64,000 bases of DNA, taken from contig OX345639.1 of NCBI GenBank assembly GCA_947044365.1, positions 2,429,001 through 2,493,000 of the forward strand, read 5' to 3'. A model generated the notes under the pieces. It had not been told where the DNA came from, did no database searches, and saw nothing but the letters and a program-made list of their open reading frames with translations. The number at the start of each line of letters is the position of its first letter. Within the stretch, counting starts at the first letter, position 1. Below, in pieces: positions 36,701 through 49,400 of this stretch. A program made the translations under genes and the position numbers. The DNA is from Petrosia ficiformis (taxonomy: Eukaryota; Porifera; Demospongiae; Haplosclerida; Petrosiidae).

Positions 36701-37560
36701 AGTATACTAGTTCTAGTGGCATCAGCTATCCACACTTCAGAACGATCTACAGGTATATCACTACCTTCATATTCCCACATCCACTCAAATGAACCAGAAT
36801 TAACTAGTGTACATGAGATACTAACAGAAGGCTTAGGATTATCTGGTCCTAATGACACTTGTGATGGACTATCCTGGAACACTAGGGGATTTAGTGAAGG
36901 TGGTATGAGAGCTCCTGGAAATGATATTATAATAGTTATTTATAAAGTGTAATGAAACTAACTTACCATTATAAAATTCCACTTCACTCAAGAGAAACCA
37001 GTCAATCTGACTACTGTCTATAAATATTATGTTGATGGTAAATGTATTAGAAGACTCCATCAAAATTAGAGAAACATTTCTAAGTCTAGAGTCATTTTGA
37101 TCAAGCTCATTATTGTCATCATATGTGTATGAGATACTTCCATCACCTAATTCAGTAATAGTTATTTGTGGTAGACCAATAGAATCCTTTGGAGAATTGA
37201 AGAAATAAAGTACCACTCTTGAAACAGCTACTGGTAGCAGAACCAACACACGACCAGCTCCTAACTGTCGACTGAAAGCAAAGAAGCTTCCCAAGTCATC
37301 ATATATTGAGTCTATTGGTCCAATTATATTATCTGTTAACTTAAAACAGTTGTCTCCACATTCTGTACTAGTAAGATCAGATCCATTAAAAGGAACTTCA
37401 TTGCCCACTGTATAGCCAGTGGCATCTGTAGTTGCATAGAGAAACTAAAAGTATTAGTATTATAGACTGAATTAATCTTACCAACACGACTCTGTGATGT
37501 CACGACATGTAGTGATGAAAGTATTAGAAACAGCAAAGACCACATTGATACAATAGCCAT
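31207..37560 (-). CDS. K2: receptor tyrosine kinase, DS-like + 2 Ig ectodomain, DDR-like kinase
   Basis: Exons from 5': 37482-37560 (signal peptide [20 protein letters not shown]), 36967-37425 (DS-like domain, 153 codons), 36594-36914 (Ig1: SCTL, EWMWEY, DSGNYTC), 34918-35211 (Ig2: LICEM, IEWIRK, DDSGVYTC), a short stalk exon at about 33014-33130 (end uncertain), and 31207-32852 (TPTSSS stalk, membrane helix, NRRKRK, juxtamembrane, kinase). All junctions are phase 1. About 970 residues. Juxtamembrane tyrosines include EPIYSEAD, NPIYNEPGG and GPIYANPE. Kinase: [50 protein letters not shown], all complete. DDR-like signs are the [13 protein letters not shown] hinge region, [13 protein letters not shown] and the YYR activation loop. 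The DS-like exon ends in [14 protein letters not shown], like the end of the DDR DS-like domain. Its first three exons nearly equal those of K3. Confidence 0.88.
32900..33111 (-). repeat. 27-bp minisatellite in the K2 stalk region
   Basis: About eight 27-bp units; read on the minus strand they give SMQSITGSR-like 9-residue repeats. Two units carry a donor-like CAG|GTATGC (exon ends at 33095 or 33014, both phase 1), and two units nearer the kinase exon have TAG stops in frame. So only part of the array can be coding. A duplicated TTCTTTATTATTCACAG acceptor precedes the kinase exon. Confidence 0.8.
33277..33459. mobile_element. MITE family M2, copy 2
   Basis: Inverted ends TTAATTGTGTGTACTAA and TTTAGTGGATGCAATTAA. 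Same family as 7226-7407. Inside the K2 intron between stalk and Ig2 exons. Confidence 0.85.
33689..33716. repeat. (TA)n microsatellite
   Basis: Pure TA run in a K2 intron, next to GGGTACATACTGCATAGTAC. A partial relative of the foldback element at 6408-6587 follows at about 33856-33915 (ATTCTGATAAACA and TGTTTATCAGAA). Confidence 0.85.
34165..34232 (-). ncRNA. tRNA-like sequence, probable SINE remnant
   Basis: On the minus strand TAGCTCCGTGGTGAGAGCGC closely resembles a tRNA D-arm/box A. The box B region downstream, near AAGTCAGTGACTC, is degenerate and no acceptor stem is evident. Inside a K2 intron, so a decayed tRNA-derived repeat is the likeliest reading. Confidence 0.4.
35212..36593 (-). 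other. K2 intron between Ig1 and Ig2 exons
   Basis: 1.4 kb with no further Ig exon recognised. A fragment of the GGCCCGTAGGGCC transposon family is at about 35750-35792 (CCCGTAGGGCCATCCCTATG). Confidence 0.6.
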
Positions 37561-38050
37561 CAGAACGTTCTAATATATATATAAAAAACAAACAAGAGCT
37601 TAATACTCATTGTTGAAGAGCTTAAAATTAATGAGCCGATAAACAAATTAGGAGTACATTATTAATGGTGGATCCAGGGAGGTTCTAGAATCTAGATACT
37701 AGTAATTTAGTAAAAAAAAATTCATGTTTTTTGGTGAATGACGTTTACTACTGAGTTGCATAATATATTAGTTGACAAGCAGTTACATATTTTTGAGTTA
37801 CATTTTTGGTTGCATTTGTTCAAATAGTATACTAATGTATATGTTTATCTAATGTTTACAGTCTGATCAATATTTTAAAACATTTGCAAATTCCTAATAA
37901 TTTTTAATGTGTACAAGGAGGTTATTTTTCCAGCAATTACAATAATTAATGTAGATCCATGAAATATATTCAATAATTTCCTGAAGTTGAAAATTAACAT
38001 GGAGAAACATAGCACTGCCATCCACTTGAATAAAGTACATGGATAAGATA

Positions 38051-38202
38051 TTAACCCCTTCACCGCCACATTCTCAACAATGTAATTCACCATTTACATT
38101 TACTGTCACTGTATAAACTAACAGAAAACTTCACTAGCAACCATATATCAGTCAAGATGAACCGAAACCTCCACATGGAGGTTATGGCAGTGAATGGGTT
38201 AA
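38051..38202. mobile_element. MITE with 19-bp inverted ends
   Basis: Left end TTAACCCCTTCACCGCCAC and right end ATGGCAGTGAATGGGTTAA are imperfect inverted copies. 152 bp, non-coding. Confidence 0.85.
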
Positions 38203-38708
38203 CAGATATTGAAAATTAAATAAAATGTTCATGGATAGGACAATATTTATATGGTCAGACAGCTAGTGATGTAGGGTTTATGCATAGTTTATATAGTCAT
38301 GGGTAATAAATATTTAGTACCAAGGTTTTGAGTAATTTGTTTTGTTAAATTTACATTCCAAAATGGAGTGAGGCAAGCTAGAGTATGTTCACACGTTCAC
38401 CTGATGATGATTATATACTGTAGTTCAGAACGAGTTTTCCTAACATTATTACTTTTTCCATTATTTTTTGTGTATGTCAAATTACAGTTACAGCATTAGT
38501 ATAAAATGGGGACACTGCAAAAATGAAAATGTTTAAAAATCAAAGTAGTATAGTTGCAATTAATAACATACAATTTAAGTTTGTCATATACAGGTTGTTA
38601 TATTTAATGTGGCTAATTTATCATACACTGCAGGCTATATGCATGCATGCATGCATGCATGCTGTTGTCACGACATAATTATTATGTGGTTACATGTTTT
38701 CAAACTTT

Positions 38709-39290
38709 TTGATGGCCAGATACAATTACTTTAGTAGTAATTCATAAATTAAAATATGTGTTGTTGGTTTCCAATGGCCAGATATATAATTGCTTTAGTA
38801 GTAAATAGAAATGTAGGAAAAATGACAGAATGGGGGAGGCACCATGTTAATATCTGTACAGTTAGCAATGAAGTCCACAGAAAAACAGACACTCTCTTTC
38901 CAGAATACAACACGACGCTAACATAACACCATTAGGAAGGTCTCTTCCTAATTAACTTCTCTATATATCGATACAGTTTTTGCTAAATTAAATGATTGTA
39001 AGTTTCCAATGAATTGCTTTAGTAGTAAACATAAGCATAGGAAAGATGACAGGAATAGGTAATTAAAATGCTTTAGTACTAAAGTAACTCTAAATTATGT
39101 GTTTGAATGGCGAGAAATACAATTGCTTTAGTAGTAAATAGAAGTGTAGAAAAAATGACAGAATGGGGGAGGCACCAAGTTAATATTTGTACAGTCTTTG
39201 CCAAATTAAATGTTTGTAAGTTTCCAATGAATTGCTTTAGTAGTAAACAATGGCATAGGGAAGATGACAGGAATAGGTAATTAAATTGTC
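38709..39290. repeat. Duplicated segments
   Basis: TTGCTTTAGTAGTAAATAGA, then AATGACAGAATGGGGGAGGC and a GTTAATAT..GTACAG stretch, occur at about 38793-38868 and 39123-39195. A shorter block with TTTCCAATGAATTGCTTTAG occurs at about 39003 and 39221. Confidence 0.75.
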
Positions 39291-40326
39291 AGGATAGGAA
39301 GGCCTCCTGCAGGGTCATCCCTATGTTTGCTTATTAAGATGTGAGTTCATAACCTTTATATAAGAAAGAGTTTCAGAAAGGTAAAGGAACTGCTCGAATG
39401 CCATTTATTACCAAGCATCTCGATCAGTGCAAGACAACTAATCCGACCTTAGTTTGTATATATATAGGTATATATATATGTGTGTGTGTGTGGTTCAGTG
39501 ACGCTTCAGAAATGTAATAATTAAACATATGACCACAAGGCATATTCGTGATAATGCAGAGCCGCTCAACAGAAGAAACATAAGCCTGACAGAAACATAC
39601 GCAATGCCTAGCTACACTTAGAAAGAGAAACACAGAGAAGAAGCTACAGAGATACAGCTAGCCAGTCGACAGTGATCGAAGTTGTAAAGATGCGAAGTGT
39701 GGGAGTTGTCACCGAACACTGTAAAATCAAACGATTGATATCTATAGCTTTTTTAGAAGGTCTTCTGTTGTACTAGGTCAGTTAAAAGTGTGTGCTATTT
39801 AAAATATGGAGTTATACAGGCAAGTAAAACTGTGGGCATTGCCTTTGGAAGTTGGGACTAAAGTTTTAGTCTTCCTGCTGACAGCAAACAATAGATTTTA
39901 CATCTATAGCTTATTCAATGTTTCTTTCAAGCAAAGGAAATTTGAATCTGGGGTCTTATACAATGTATAAGTTATAAAAAGCTGAAAATAAACAGTCCAC
40001 CCACACATTTTTCTTTAGTAATTAATTTTGGTATTGTACATAAACACACCCTATTTTAATTTTGGTGCGGGGTTAATTACTTATGCCAACTTGTCAAGTA
40101 ATGTTCCTGCACATATGTATTGGTATGTAAAGAGTCATAAGAAATTATGTCACATACCCCATGGCCACGCTAAGTCACTATGATACTGCATGTATAATCC
40201 ATAAACTCTACTACCACATAAAAGTAACAATACCCATTAACACTGTTATTTAACACTTTGTAAAATATAAACAGAACCCACTCTAAATCATCAACACTAT
40301 GTTTATACATCAATTTACTTATATAT

Positions 40327-40332
<6 letters not shown>

Positions 40333-40368
<36 letters not shown>

Positions 40369-40450
40369 CACACACACACACACACAGACACAAAGACACA
40401 GATACACACAGACATAGACACATAGACACACACACATATATATATATATT
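40333..40450. repeat. TA/CA microsatellite cluster
   Basis: (TA)n, then (AC)n with GACACA interruptions, then (TA)n. Frames through it on either strand are low-complexity artefacts. Confidence 0.9.
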
Positions 40451-40696
40451 ATGTATACTCAAAATGGAAGGGGATACAAACTAAAATGCTATAACAAGCA
40501 AATTGCTAATAAGAAGTAAACAAAGGTTTTAGCAGTGAGTAAAATACTACTAAACTATAGAAAGTTTCTGGAAACCACAATCTACTATATCAATGAAATG
40601 CCTCACAGAACATTTGGTACTCTAATTTATTAAATAGGCTCTATTCAACAAAACAGTTGTACATATAAGGAATCGTGAATAGGTATGTAGTCATTG

Positions 40697-40760
40697 TTAG
40701 GGTTATATCAGGATGTATATGTACATGTTAGGGTTATATCAGGATGTATATGTACATGTT
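40697..40760. repeat. 33-bp tandem repeat, two copies
   Basis: GTTAGGGTTATATCAGGATG followed by TATATGTACAT is repeated back to back. Confidence 0.9.
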
Positions 40761-41044
40761 CTCACTCGAGCATGACATTACTTTGTATATATAAGTATTT
40801 CTTTGGTAATATAGCCACTATGAAGAAACAACCAAAAAAGGTTGTTAATGTAAACAGACTTTAGTGTGAGAATAGTAAATAATACAGCTCTATATAATGA
40901 CATAAAAGAAGTCAAGTACCACATTAAAAGAATAAATAATTGGTTAAAGAGAATGTGTTCAGTATTGTCTTACTTTGTTATTAGAATCAATGGTTCAGTT
41001 GTAACTTCAAAATTATAATGTAATGATTTTATATATAATACAGT

Positions 41045-41207
41045 GTATATTATAATGTCATAATGTTAATACATGATTATACTGTAACTCAAGAATTTGA
41101 CAAGCACAAAAAATGGGAAGGATAGTTATATGAAAATCACGAAGGTAAAGTTCTTCCAAACTAAAGTTACGAACATTTTTCTGAGGTCATGGTGAACATG
41201 AATGACC
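41045..41207 (-). repeat. Interspersed repeat family R1, copy 5
   Basis: ATAATGTTAATACATGATTA, GATAGTTATATGAAAAT and AACATTTTTCTGAGGTCA match the copy at 3441-3699. Confidence 0.7.
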
Positions 41208-41459
41208 AATGTATTTCACAATAGCTAGTATGTATAATTTCGTTATGTGTATTTAATATCATGTATCAATTTAACTTATAAACATTGCACGTTTTATTCA
41301 ACAAAGGTCAACAGTTGCAGTGTTCACAGATACATTATATACACACGTATTCATTATAATTATTAGTCCAAAAACCATAAATGTTGATTGAAGTGTAATA
41401 AATACTAACTGCAATATTTCTAACTTAACAATAACACTTTTCAAAATGTGTGTAAAACA

Positions 41460-42010
41460 GCCTCTGAACACTAGCAGGTAGTAAGTACTATGGACTATTG
41501 TAATAGCCCTGAAAAGAACATTTATAGACTAATTGTCTGTCTTGTATTTATGGAGTCATGTAATGTTTTCTGTTTATATATAAGCCATTGTAACCATTTG
41601 ATTTTTAGTTGCTATAATAAGTATTAAGAATGGCACATTAGTGTCAGAAGTGGGGTGTCATTAACCTTGGAGAATGTTAAAGCAGCTGCCAGAGTCAGTG
41701 CAAGGCCACCAGCAAAGTTCATTCCTCAAACATTGTGGATTCAGAAGTGCAAACTGTATGCCAAGGAGAATGAAACCCCTGATGCAATGACACAATGAAT
41801 TACTTTCTCTTCTCGATGATGAGTCCTTTCGTGTGGCACCATGGACTGACTACAACAGGTGACTACAAAGCTGTAGTGGATTGCCTAACAAAATGTTTTG
41901 ATCCTGCTGGAAATGAGGTCGAATGGCAGTATCAAATGCAAAGCCAGAGACAAAGAAATAAGAGTCACTAATGGAATTTGCTGGAGCACTTAAGAGTCCT
42001 AGGAATATAA
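41460..42010 (+). pseudogene. Decayed Ty3/gypsy-type retrotransposon gag fragment
   Basis: A primer-site-like GTGTCAGAAGTGGGGT at about 41641-41656 follows a possible LTR end. Downstream, short frames in two registers resemble the gag (capsid) region of animal Ty3/gypsy elements, including DYKAVVDCLTK and EVEWQYQMQ. In-frame stops and at least one frameshift near 41797 break it, and no protease, reverse transcriptase or integrase follows before about 42.7 kb. A dead fragment, not a gene. Confidence 0.6.
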
Positions 42011-43794
42011 TCTCTATCTAGCATGAGGGCAGGACAGTCAGTAATATAGCATAGGTATTGTTTAATGCATATGTGTGATAAATAACTCTATAAACTCTAT
42101 TACCATAAATGGAAAGTTATAAACTGATCTAAAATGCAACAACATGGTAACAAGCTATCAATACAATTACATAATATAACTAATACAGAATATTTATAAT
42201 TTACTCCTGATTCATTGGTGGTGACGTTGGTACAAATACTGCTATGATATTATCAGACATACATCTACCATTACTATATATAAGGCTATATATTAGAAAT
42301 GAGACACCAATGTGATAATAATAGTGTTAATGACTTTGGAAAAAGATAATCTCGGTATTAGATGCCCACACTTAAGGTGAGAGGGAATCTGGGCAAATGC
42401 TATAAAATTCTTGGGCAAAGAAGAGTAATGTATATCACATGATAAATCAGTTAACTTCCTTTTTTGCTAAACATAATGAGTTGGAATATTGACTGACAAC
42501 TAATTATTACTATACCTTTTAGTGTTTAGCTATAAATGTAATATGATTTATCACTTTCAAGTACATGTATTAGAAAAACAAAAATGTTTTTCTATTAAAC
42601 TAACATGGTATTCACTTTCTTAAAGCTCCTTTTAACGTTAAGTATAACATGCATACCCACAGATAATGAACAGCTTTGTTTTGATTTTTGTACATACTCT
42701 AACTTTTAATCTGATTGGTGTTCTAATGTAGGGAATTTGTTGCTCAGACACCATTTTTGGTGGGTATCTGGTATCGAAACCAAAAAATTAACAGAAAGAC
42801 ACTGCAATGCATGATGCTCCTCCTTTTGATAACAAGTTTTGTTGACACTGATTTTGTTTACAGTTCCAAACAATTTAGAGACAGTGAACAGACACACACA
42901 CACACACACATAATAACTAGCTTAAATTGCAATGGGAAATAATAATTACTATGACATCAACTTATTGTTTACATTCATTGTGGTGATTCTTGAACAATAT
43001 ATAGCATAATAAAATATTTCCAAGAATGTTTCGTCACAAGGGACTCCTTCAGCTGCCTTCAGGCCAAAATATTCTTTTCAAGGTATAGAAATTTTTTTTG
43101 TTATATATTATAAAGTTAAAGAATCACCTCAATGAATACTGACAACATAGTAACTTTTATGGAAGAGTTATTATTACACTTTACATAATGTGGGTTCAGT
43201 TGATTTAATTACACATCAGTGAAAATATAACACAAGAAAGTAATTTATTTTCACTCTTCAATCACTACAACCCAAATTATGATACTGTTATACAACAAAC
43301 AAGATGATTCAAAGATAATTATTAATAATTATTAATATTTAATAATTATTAGAAAAGAAAATCAATAATAATTATGAATTAGTATTTTACGATTTAACAT
43401 AACAAAATTTGCCTTCCGTACACTATGTTAGTTAAATAGATAACTCACCTGAACTCCCGTAATATCAGTCCTTCTTTCTATCCAAAATGGTATTATGTCT
43501 AAATAATGCACTTCAATCAAGCCGTAATAATGCAGATAATCACGTGAAAATTGAAGTTCTGTGACTTCCGTCCGCACAAATCAAACAAATTGGTGTGTTA
43601 TAATAATGACTATAATAATGACTATAATAATTATAGACATTAACAAGTTAAAAAAATAATTAATATAAAATTAATTAATTTAAAAATTTGCACAAAATGA
43701 GTTTCAAAACCTTTGGAAGTGAAACTCAATGTAATATACGTATTATAATTATAATTATTATAAGAATGCATAAGTCAGTTCCACAAACATACTA

Positions 43795-45623
43795 CTAACT
43801 CGTATCACTGTAAGCATGTATTTGTTGAAGGCAACCATGTATCTCTTCAAAGTTTGCTCTTTTTTCGGTATCATGAATCCAGCATTTTTCCATTACTTGG
43901 TATACATCATCAGGACATGAATGAGGCTGTTCAAGGAGGATTTTGTCATCACCACGTAGAGCATTGTCAACTACTTCTTGATCTAAAAAATGATCGTATG
44001 GCTGACGTTTACAAAATGTGAAAATCTCCCACAAGGTTACTCCGAATGCCCAAACGTCAGTCTTTTCTGAAAACCGACCATAAAAGCATTCATGAGACAT
44101 CCATCGAATGGGTAGCACAGCTTTACCTTCTATTCTATAGTAGTTTCTATCATACAACTTCCTACTCATACCGAAATCAGCTATTTTGACAACGTAATTC
44201 TGTCCAACAAGACAGTTTCGAGAGGCAAGATCTCTGTGTACAAAATTAAGAGAAGCCAAGTACCGCATTCCACTCGCAATTTGAAGTGACATGAAGATCA
44301 AAACCCCAACACTTAAAAACCCACTACGTCTTGGAGTGTTTGTATCGGGAGTAAACTCAAAATTCTGAAGATAGTTGTTCATATCTCCATTCTCCATGTA
44401 TTCCATCATTATAAAAGCATTTTTCTCAAGGCAAACTCCAAGAAGCTTAACAACATTTTCATGTTTAAGACGTGACATAAACTTGACTTCTTTTTCAAAC
44501 ATTTCTCGTTCCTTGTCATTTACATCATGTCCTAGTCTCTTAACAGCTACCAAAATGCTGACATTCGATTTTTCACTGCCCAGGTTGAGATCTTTCAAAC
44601 TTATACCAACGGTATATGCTAAAACTACTTTACCAAACTGTCCAAAACCCAATTCCTTAATCTCATTCACATTATGCTCATTTACTTCTAACACATCTGA
44701 TCTTAAAATGGGTTGAGGATCAGCATAAACTGATGAATATGGCTGCAAGTAAGGAGAAGCTGTGTCTTCTCGAGAGAGACTCTCTTGTGATTTAAAATAA
44801 GAAGGGTTTAGATCTACACTGTACATTGATGCATTATAAATAGAGGAGTCAGGAGTACCATGGAAATCTGGAATAGGAGGAGGTAAAGAGGGCTTAGCAT
44901 ATATATTAAAATCAGACCCAACAAAATTGGTCATTGCCATATGCTGATTGAGAAAGTCGATTTCGGCAGAAGAAGAGTACATTGGATTATGTTGTAGTAA
45001 TTCTGGATCTATTAATGGAGGTTTTAGGTCACGTTGAGGAATTTCAGGTATTTCTTGATATACTACGTCTTTTTGTGGTGGAGAATTGGTGCCATCTGTT
45101 TCAGTAAGAAATGTAGTCTCTGAATATGGATCAATGGAAAAGTTTTTGGGTTTTTTGTAGATTTCACTATAAAATGGTTCAGAAGGTACGGGTTCTATCA
45201 TTTCTTTTGATATACTCGGACTGCTTGAAGGATAAGTGGATAAGCTATGACGTCTACATGCCACAGCAATGATGGTTATTATAATGATATTTATAATTAC
45301 AATAAGAAGAACGATTCCAATAATAGCTCCTATAATAATTGGCAGTTGAGAAGTGTCAGATCTAGGTGCTTTAGAAGCAGATGGAATTACTGAGGATGTT
45401 GTTGTTTGACTAACCGATCGAATTGCTGATTGGCTGGTAGATGGAGTAGTAGATAACCCACTGGTAGATGGAGTAGTAGATAACCCACTGGTAGATCGAG
45501 TAGTAGATAAGTCAGTTGATTGAATTGTAGACTGACTAGTTAATAAGCTCGTAAAGTCACTTGTGGATTGAGTGCTAGATCCTGTGAAATGGTAATATTA
45601 ATATATCATGATTATAATTATAA

Positions 45624-45684
<61 letters not shown>

Positions 45685-45926
45685 TATACAATTATATATA
45701 TACATATACATATGTACATATACATATGTAGTTATGTACATATACATATGTACATATATATATAGATCACACTTTCCCTTTCCCCCTGTTTGAAATCATA
45801 TATATTTATATTATATATAATTATATATATAATATACATATATATATATATACATATATATATATACACATATATATATACACATATATATGTACACATA
45901 TATATGTACATATATATATGTATATA

Positions 45927-45969
<43 letters not shown>

Positions 45970-46422
45970 GTACATATATATATACATATATATATGTACA
46001 TATATATATATATTACATATATATATGTACATATATATATGTATATATATATGTATATATATATGTATATGTATATATATATGTATATTATATATAATAT
46101 AAATATATAGGATTTCAAACAGGGGGAAAGGGAAAGTGTGATCAGTATTCATAAAAGCACACTTAGTGCAATAAAAGTATGGAAGAGATAATAAGCTATA
46201 TGTGCACATGATCACCTTATGTTCAATACTCATATATCACATGATCACTTCATACATACAAATATATATAGGGGAAACATAATAAAATTAAATATATGTA
46301 TGAAATGATAATACTATATCTTATTCCCACAACTATTAGGTTAAGTGTATACATAACATAAAATTAAATTAATATTGTCAATGGTAATATAATAATACAA
46401 GTGTGTAATTATAATTACATTG

Positions 46423-46463
<41 letters not shown>

Positions 46464-49400
46464 TACATAGATTGTATATTTGTGTGATGTTAAGAGTAAA
46501 ACATAGGAGAAAGAAACACATTCATTTCGTTGATTTAAACAAACATCAACCTACACCTTGATAGTTATTGTGCTGTTCATAATAAACTAAACACACAATG
46601 TAGATCTGTTTAGTACAGTGATAACATCAGTAACTAGTCACTCTATTCTCACAGCAGGCAGAATAAAATACTTGTGGTTATGTTGCTAACAATAAAACCT
46701 TGAATACACATTCAAATGAAACCGGATCTATATACTCCATTTGAGTTTTATATAGGGTGCTATATATATTAATCAATTAATACATAGTGGACCATCATTA
46801 TGTCATTATGTCATTATGAAGGTCTCGTGTCATTAATGAAGGAGTTCGTTATGACATTATGGTCTCTTATCAATTAAAAGGTGTGGTACATTAAAGAATG
46901 TATGCTCCAGTGACAAACCAGTAGTGCAGGGTAATAATCATGATTAATTGATTATTGCAATAGCAATAGTCACTAGCGCAATTTCCATGTGGCATTGTAT
47001 GCATGTGCAAAATGTAACCACATGTAAACAGGATTGATCAAACAATGGCGTACTAGAGAGCTAGAATTGTTGAAGGTTCTACAAGTTCAGTGTGGGTTCA
47101 TTTGGTTTTCCGTCATCAAATGGAAAGATAACACAAGAATGGCAAAACAGAAAGCAAGTTTATTGCAGCACTGCCCCAAGGTAATCATTCATTTTGAGAA
47201 CACAACAAACATGTGGTTTCATATTCAAAACATGCATATTACTGACCAGATATTCTAGTTAGGGCTGAGAATGAGTCAAAAGATGTCCAACCTCCTCTGA
47301 AAGAATATTTAGTAGTGTTGGACATTTTTTAAACAGAAAGAGATCATGCTTACTATGCTTATCTCATAGTTGTATAGTTTAATTAAAAGTAATGGACATG
47401 TTGTGTTGGCTGTTATATCATTTATTTACTGTTACACTATCAATTATCAAAATAATAAAATTAATAATTGATTTAACCAGACTTTGAGAAAGGATGCTAC
47501 TATTGTAATACTATCGCTATCGTGATACTTTTTACGGCCTGTAGGGCCATCTCTATAATTGCTTTCCCACATGTTCAATGTAAGTTTATATATACATATA
47601 TACTGTATATACAGTGTGGTACTCCATTGGCCCAAAGAGGTTCTAATTATATTGTCACTAACAGCATTAACTCTTTGTTAATTGGCTCAAAATGTATTTC
47701 CAATGGCACACACACGAACCATTGTTGAGCCAATTTCGCCCATGCTTCCAAAGTAAGTAAGACCAGCAGGAAGAAATCTGCTTGTAGCTTTATGTAGAAA
47801 CTAAAAGCTGTTCTAGATGCAATATATTCCTAAAGATCTACAAGAACCTCTAAAACATAAAAAGAGTAGATAATCAAAAAATAATTACTATAGGATGTTG
47901 TGTTTCAGGCATGAGAAAGTCAACCATGATCAACATTCATTAATCATGGTTGAATTTCTCATGCCTGTGTACAGGTCCACACCAAAAAGCAATCACAGGG
48001 ATACTTTTTTCTCCATATATCTTGTTTCACTGTCGATTGTGATAGTAATATTACTACTATCGTCCAGTCTTAAAAACCAGCAGAGCCTTATAAAAAGAAC
48101 TTTCAAAAGGAAAATTTGAAATTGATAGTTTCAATAATTCAATTAGTGATGCACCGATAATCGATAATTGTTATTGGCCATTATTTTTAGTATCGGTATC
48201 GGTTATTTCTGAAAGATGTAACTAATATTGTCATTTCTTGTGATTATAGCATCATTAAATGCTTTTATGATAATCATAATTATTGAGAAGATGCTTGAAA
48301 GAATCAGAAACCAAAAGGTAGATATAATATTGGATCGGTATCGATTATCAGTACATGTCTGAAGTAATTATCGGTTTATCGAAATATTGGTGCATCATTA
48401 GTTTCAATGATTATTGCTATGCACTATACATTCACTATTGGTTAATGGTGGTTGGTAATAGTGTTGTTTTAGTTAACTATAACTATGACTAAAACCCTTT
48501 TTATGGCCCGTAGGGCCATCCCTATGATTGCTTTCCACGGGGTTTAATGTATATATATAATATAATTATATTTTCTTGCGTCCACTTGCGCGAGTATGTG
48601 TTGTATATGTAGTTAAGAAAGTTGTGTCCTTCCCGGGGACAGCGCTCGGTCAATTGAAGGGCATGGCGTGTAAAAGAACGCACGCTCGAGCTCTACAGAC
48701 CAGCAGGAAGAAAGCTAAGTAGATTACGTAGAAACTGGAACTAATAGCTAGATATTCTGCGTGAAATATATTCCTAAAGTACTACAAGGTCCTTTAAAAA
48801 AGTAAGGAGAGTAGATAATCAAAATAATAACTATAATAGGCTGTTGTGTTTCAGGCATGATAAAGTTAGCCATGATTACTGAATGCTGGACACCAAAAAG
48901 CAATCATAGGGATACTTTTTTCTCATTATACACTTGTTAGTAAGGGATTTTATCTCTAATTAATGAAACTATAACTAAATTACAGGTCTAGTGTAATAAC
49001 TATAACTTAACTAAAATGAATATTGGTCAATAATGGGCACTTTAGTTAGTTAACTAAAACTAAAACCCTTTTAGTAAGCCTAATATTATTTAATTAATTA
49101 AACTATAACTAAACTAAAAGTTTGAGAAACTAGACATACTAAAACAACACTAGTTGGTAAGCAGTTAGTGTCGGTCATTTTATTGGACTACTGGTTGATA
49201 CAGACAATGTGGGCATATCTCTGTGTTAGTTCATAACTACCAGTAGGCTATCTAGTATAGGCTATAACCTACCCTGAAATTCTTACCATACTATTATCAT
49301 GCCTTTTTTATAGCCATACATGTACATTTAAGAAAGTTGTAATACTGAAATATGCTTTTCTTGAGTTATATCAACTCCTCAATAAAAATCAATGAACTCA

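Larger units (their letters stand above)
37561..43794. other. Intergenic region between K2 and K3, repeats only
   Basis: 6.2 kb without a convincing gene. Short open frames here follow CA/TA microsatellites or lie in repeats. Its content is listed separately: a MITE at 38051-38202, (ATGC)n at about 38640-38662, duplicated segments 38709-39290, CA/TA repeats 40333-40450, a 33-bp double repeat at 40697-40760, an R1 copy at 41045-41207 and a retrotransposon remnant at 41460-42010. The part next to 43795 is presumably K3 3' UTR. Confidence 0.6.

Noticed and set aside
44375..44716. Plus-strand frames inside kinase exons (also 21396-21602, 21934-22158, 58053-58280, 58335-58634)
   Set aside because: Antisense shadows of conserved kinase or juxtamembrane coding sequence.
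45608..46233. Several long Tyr/Ile-rich open frames on both strands
   Set aside because: They come only from alternating TA/TG/CA sequence; the composition is impossible for a normal protein and both strands are equally open.
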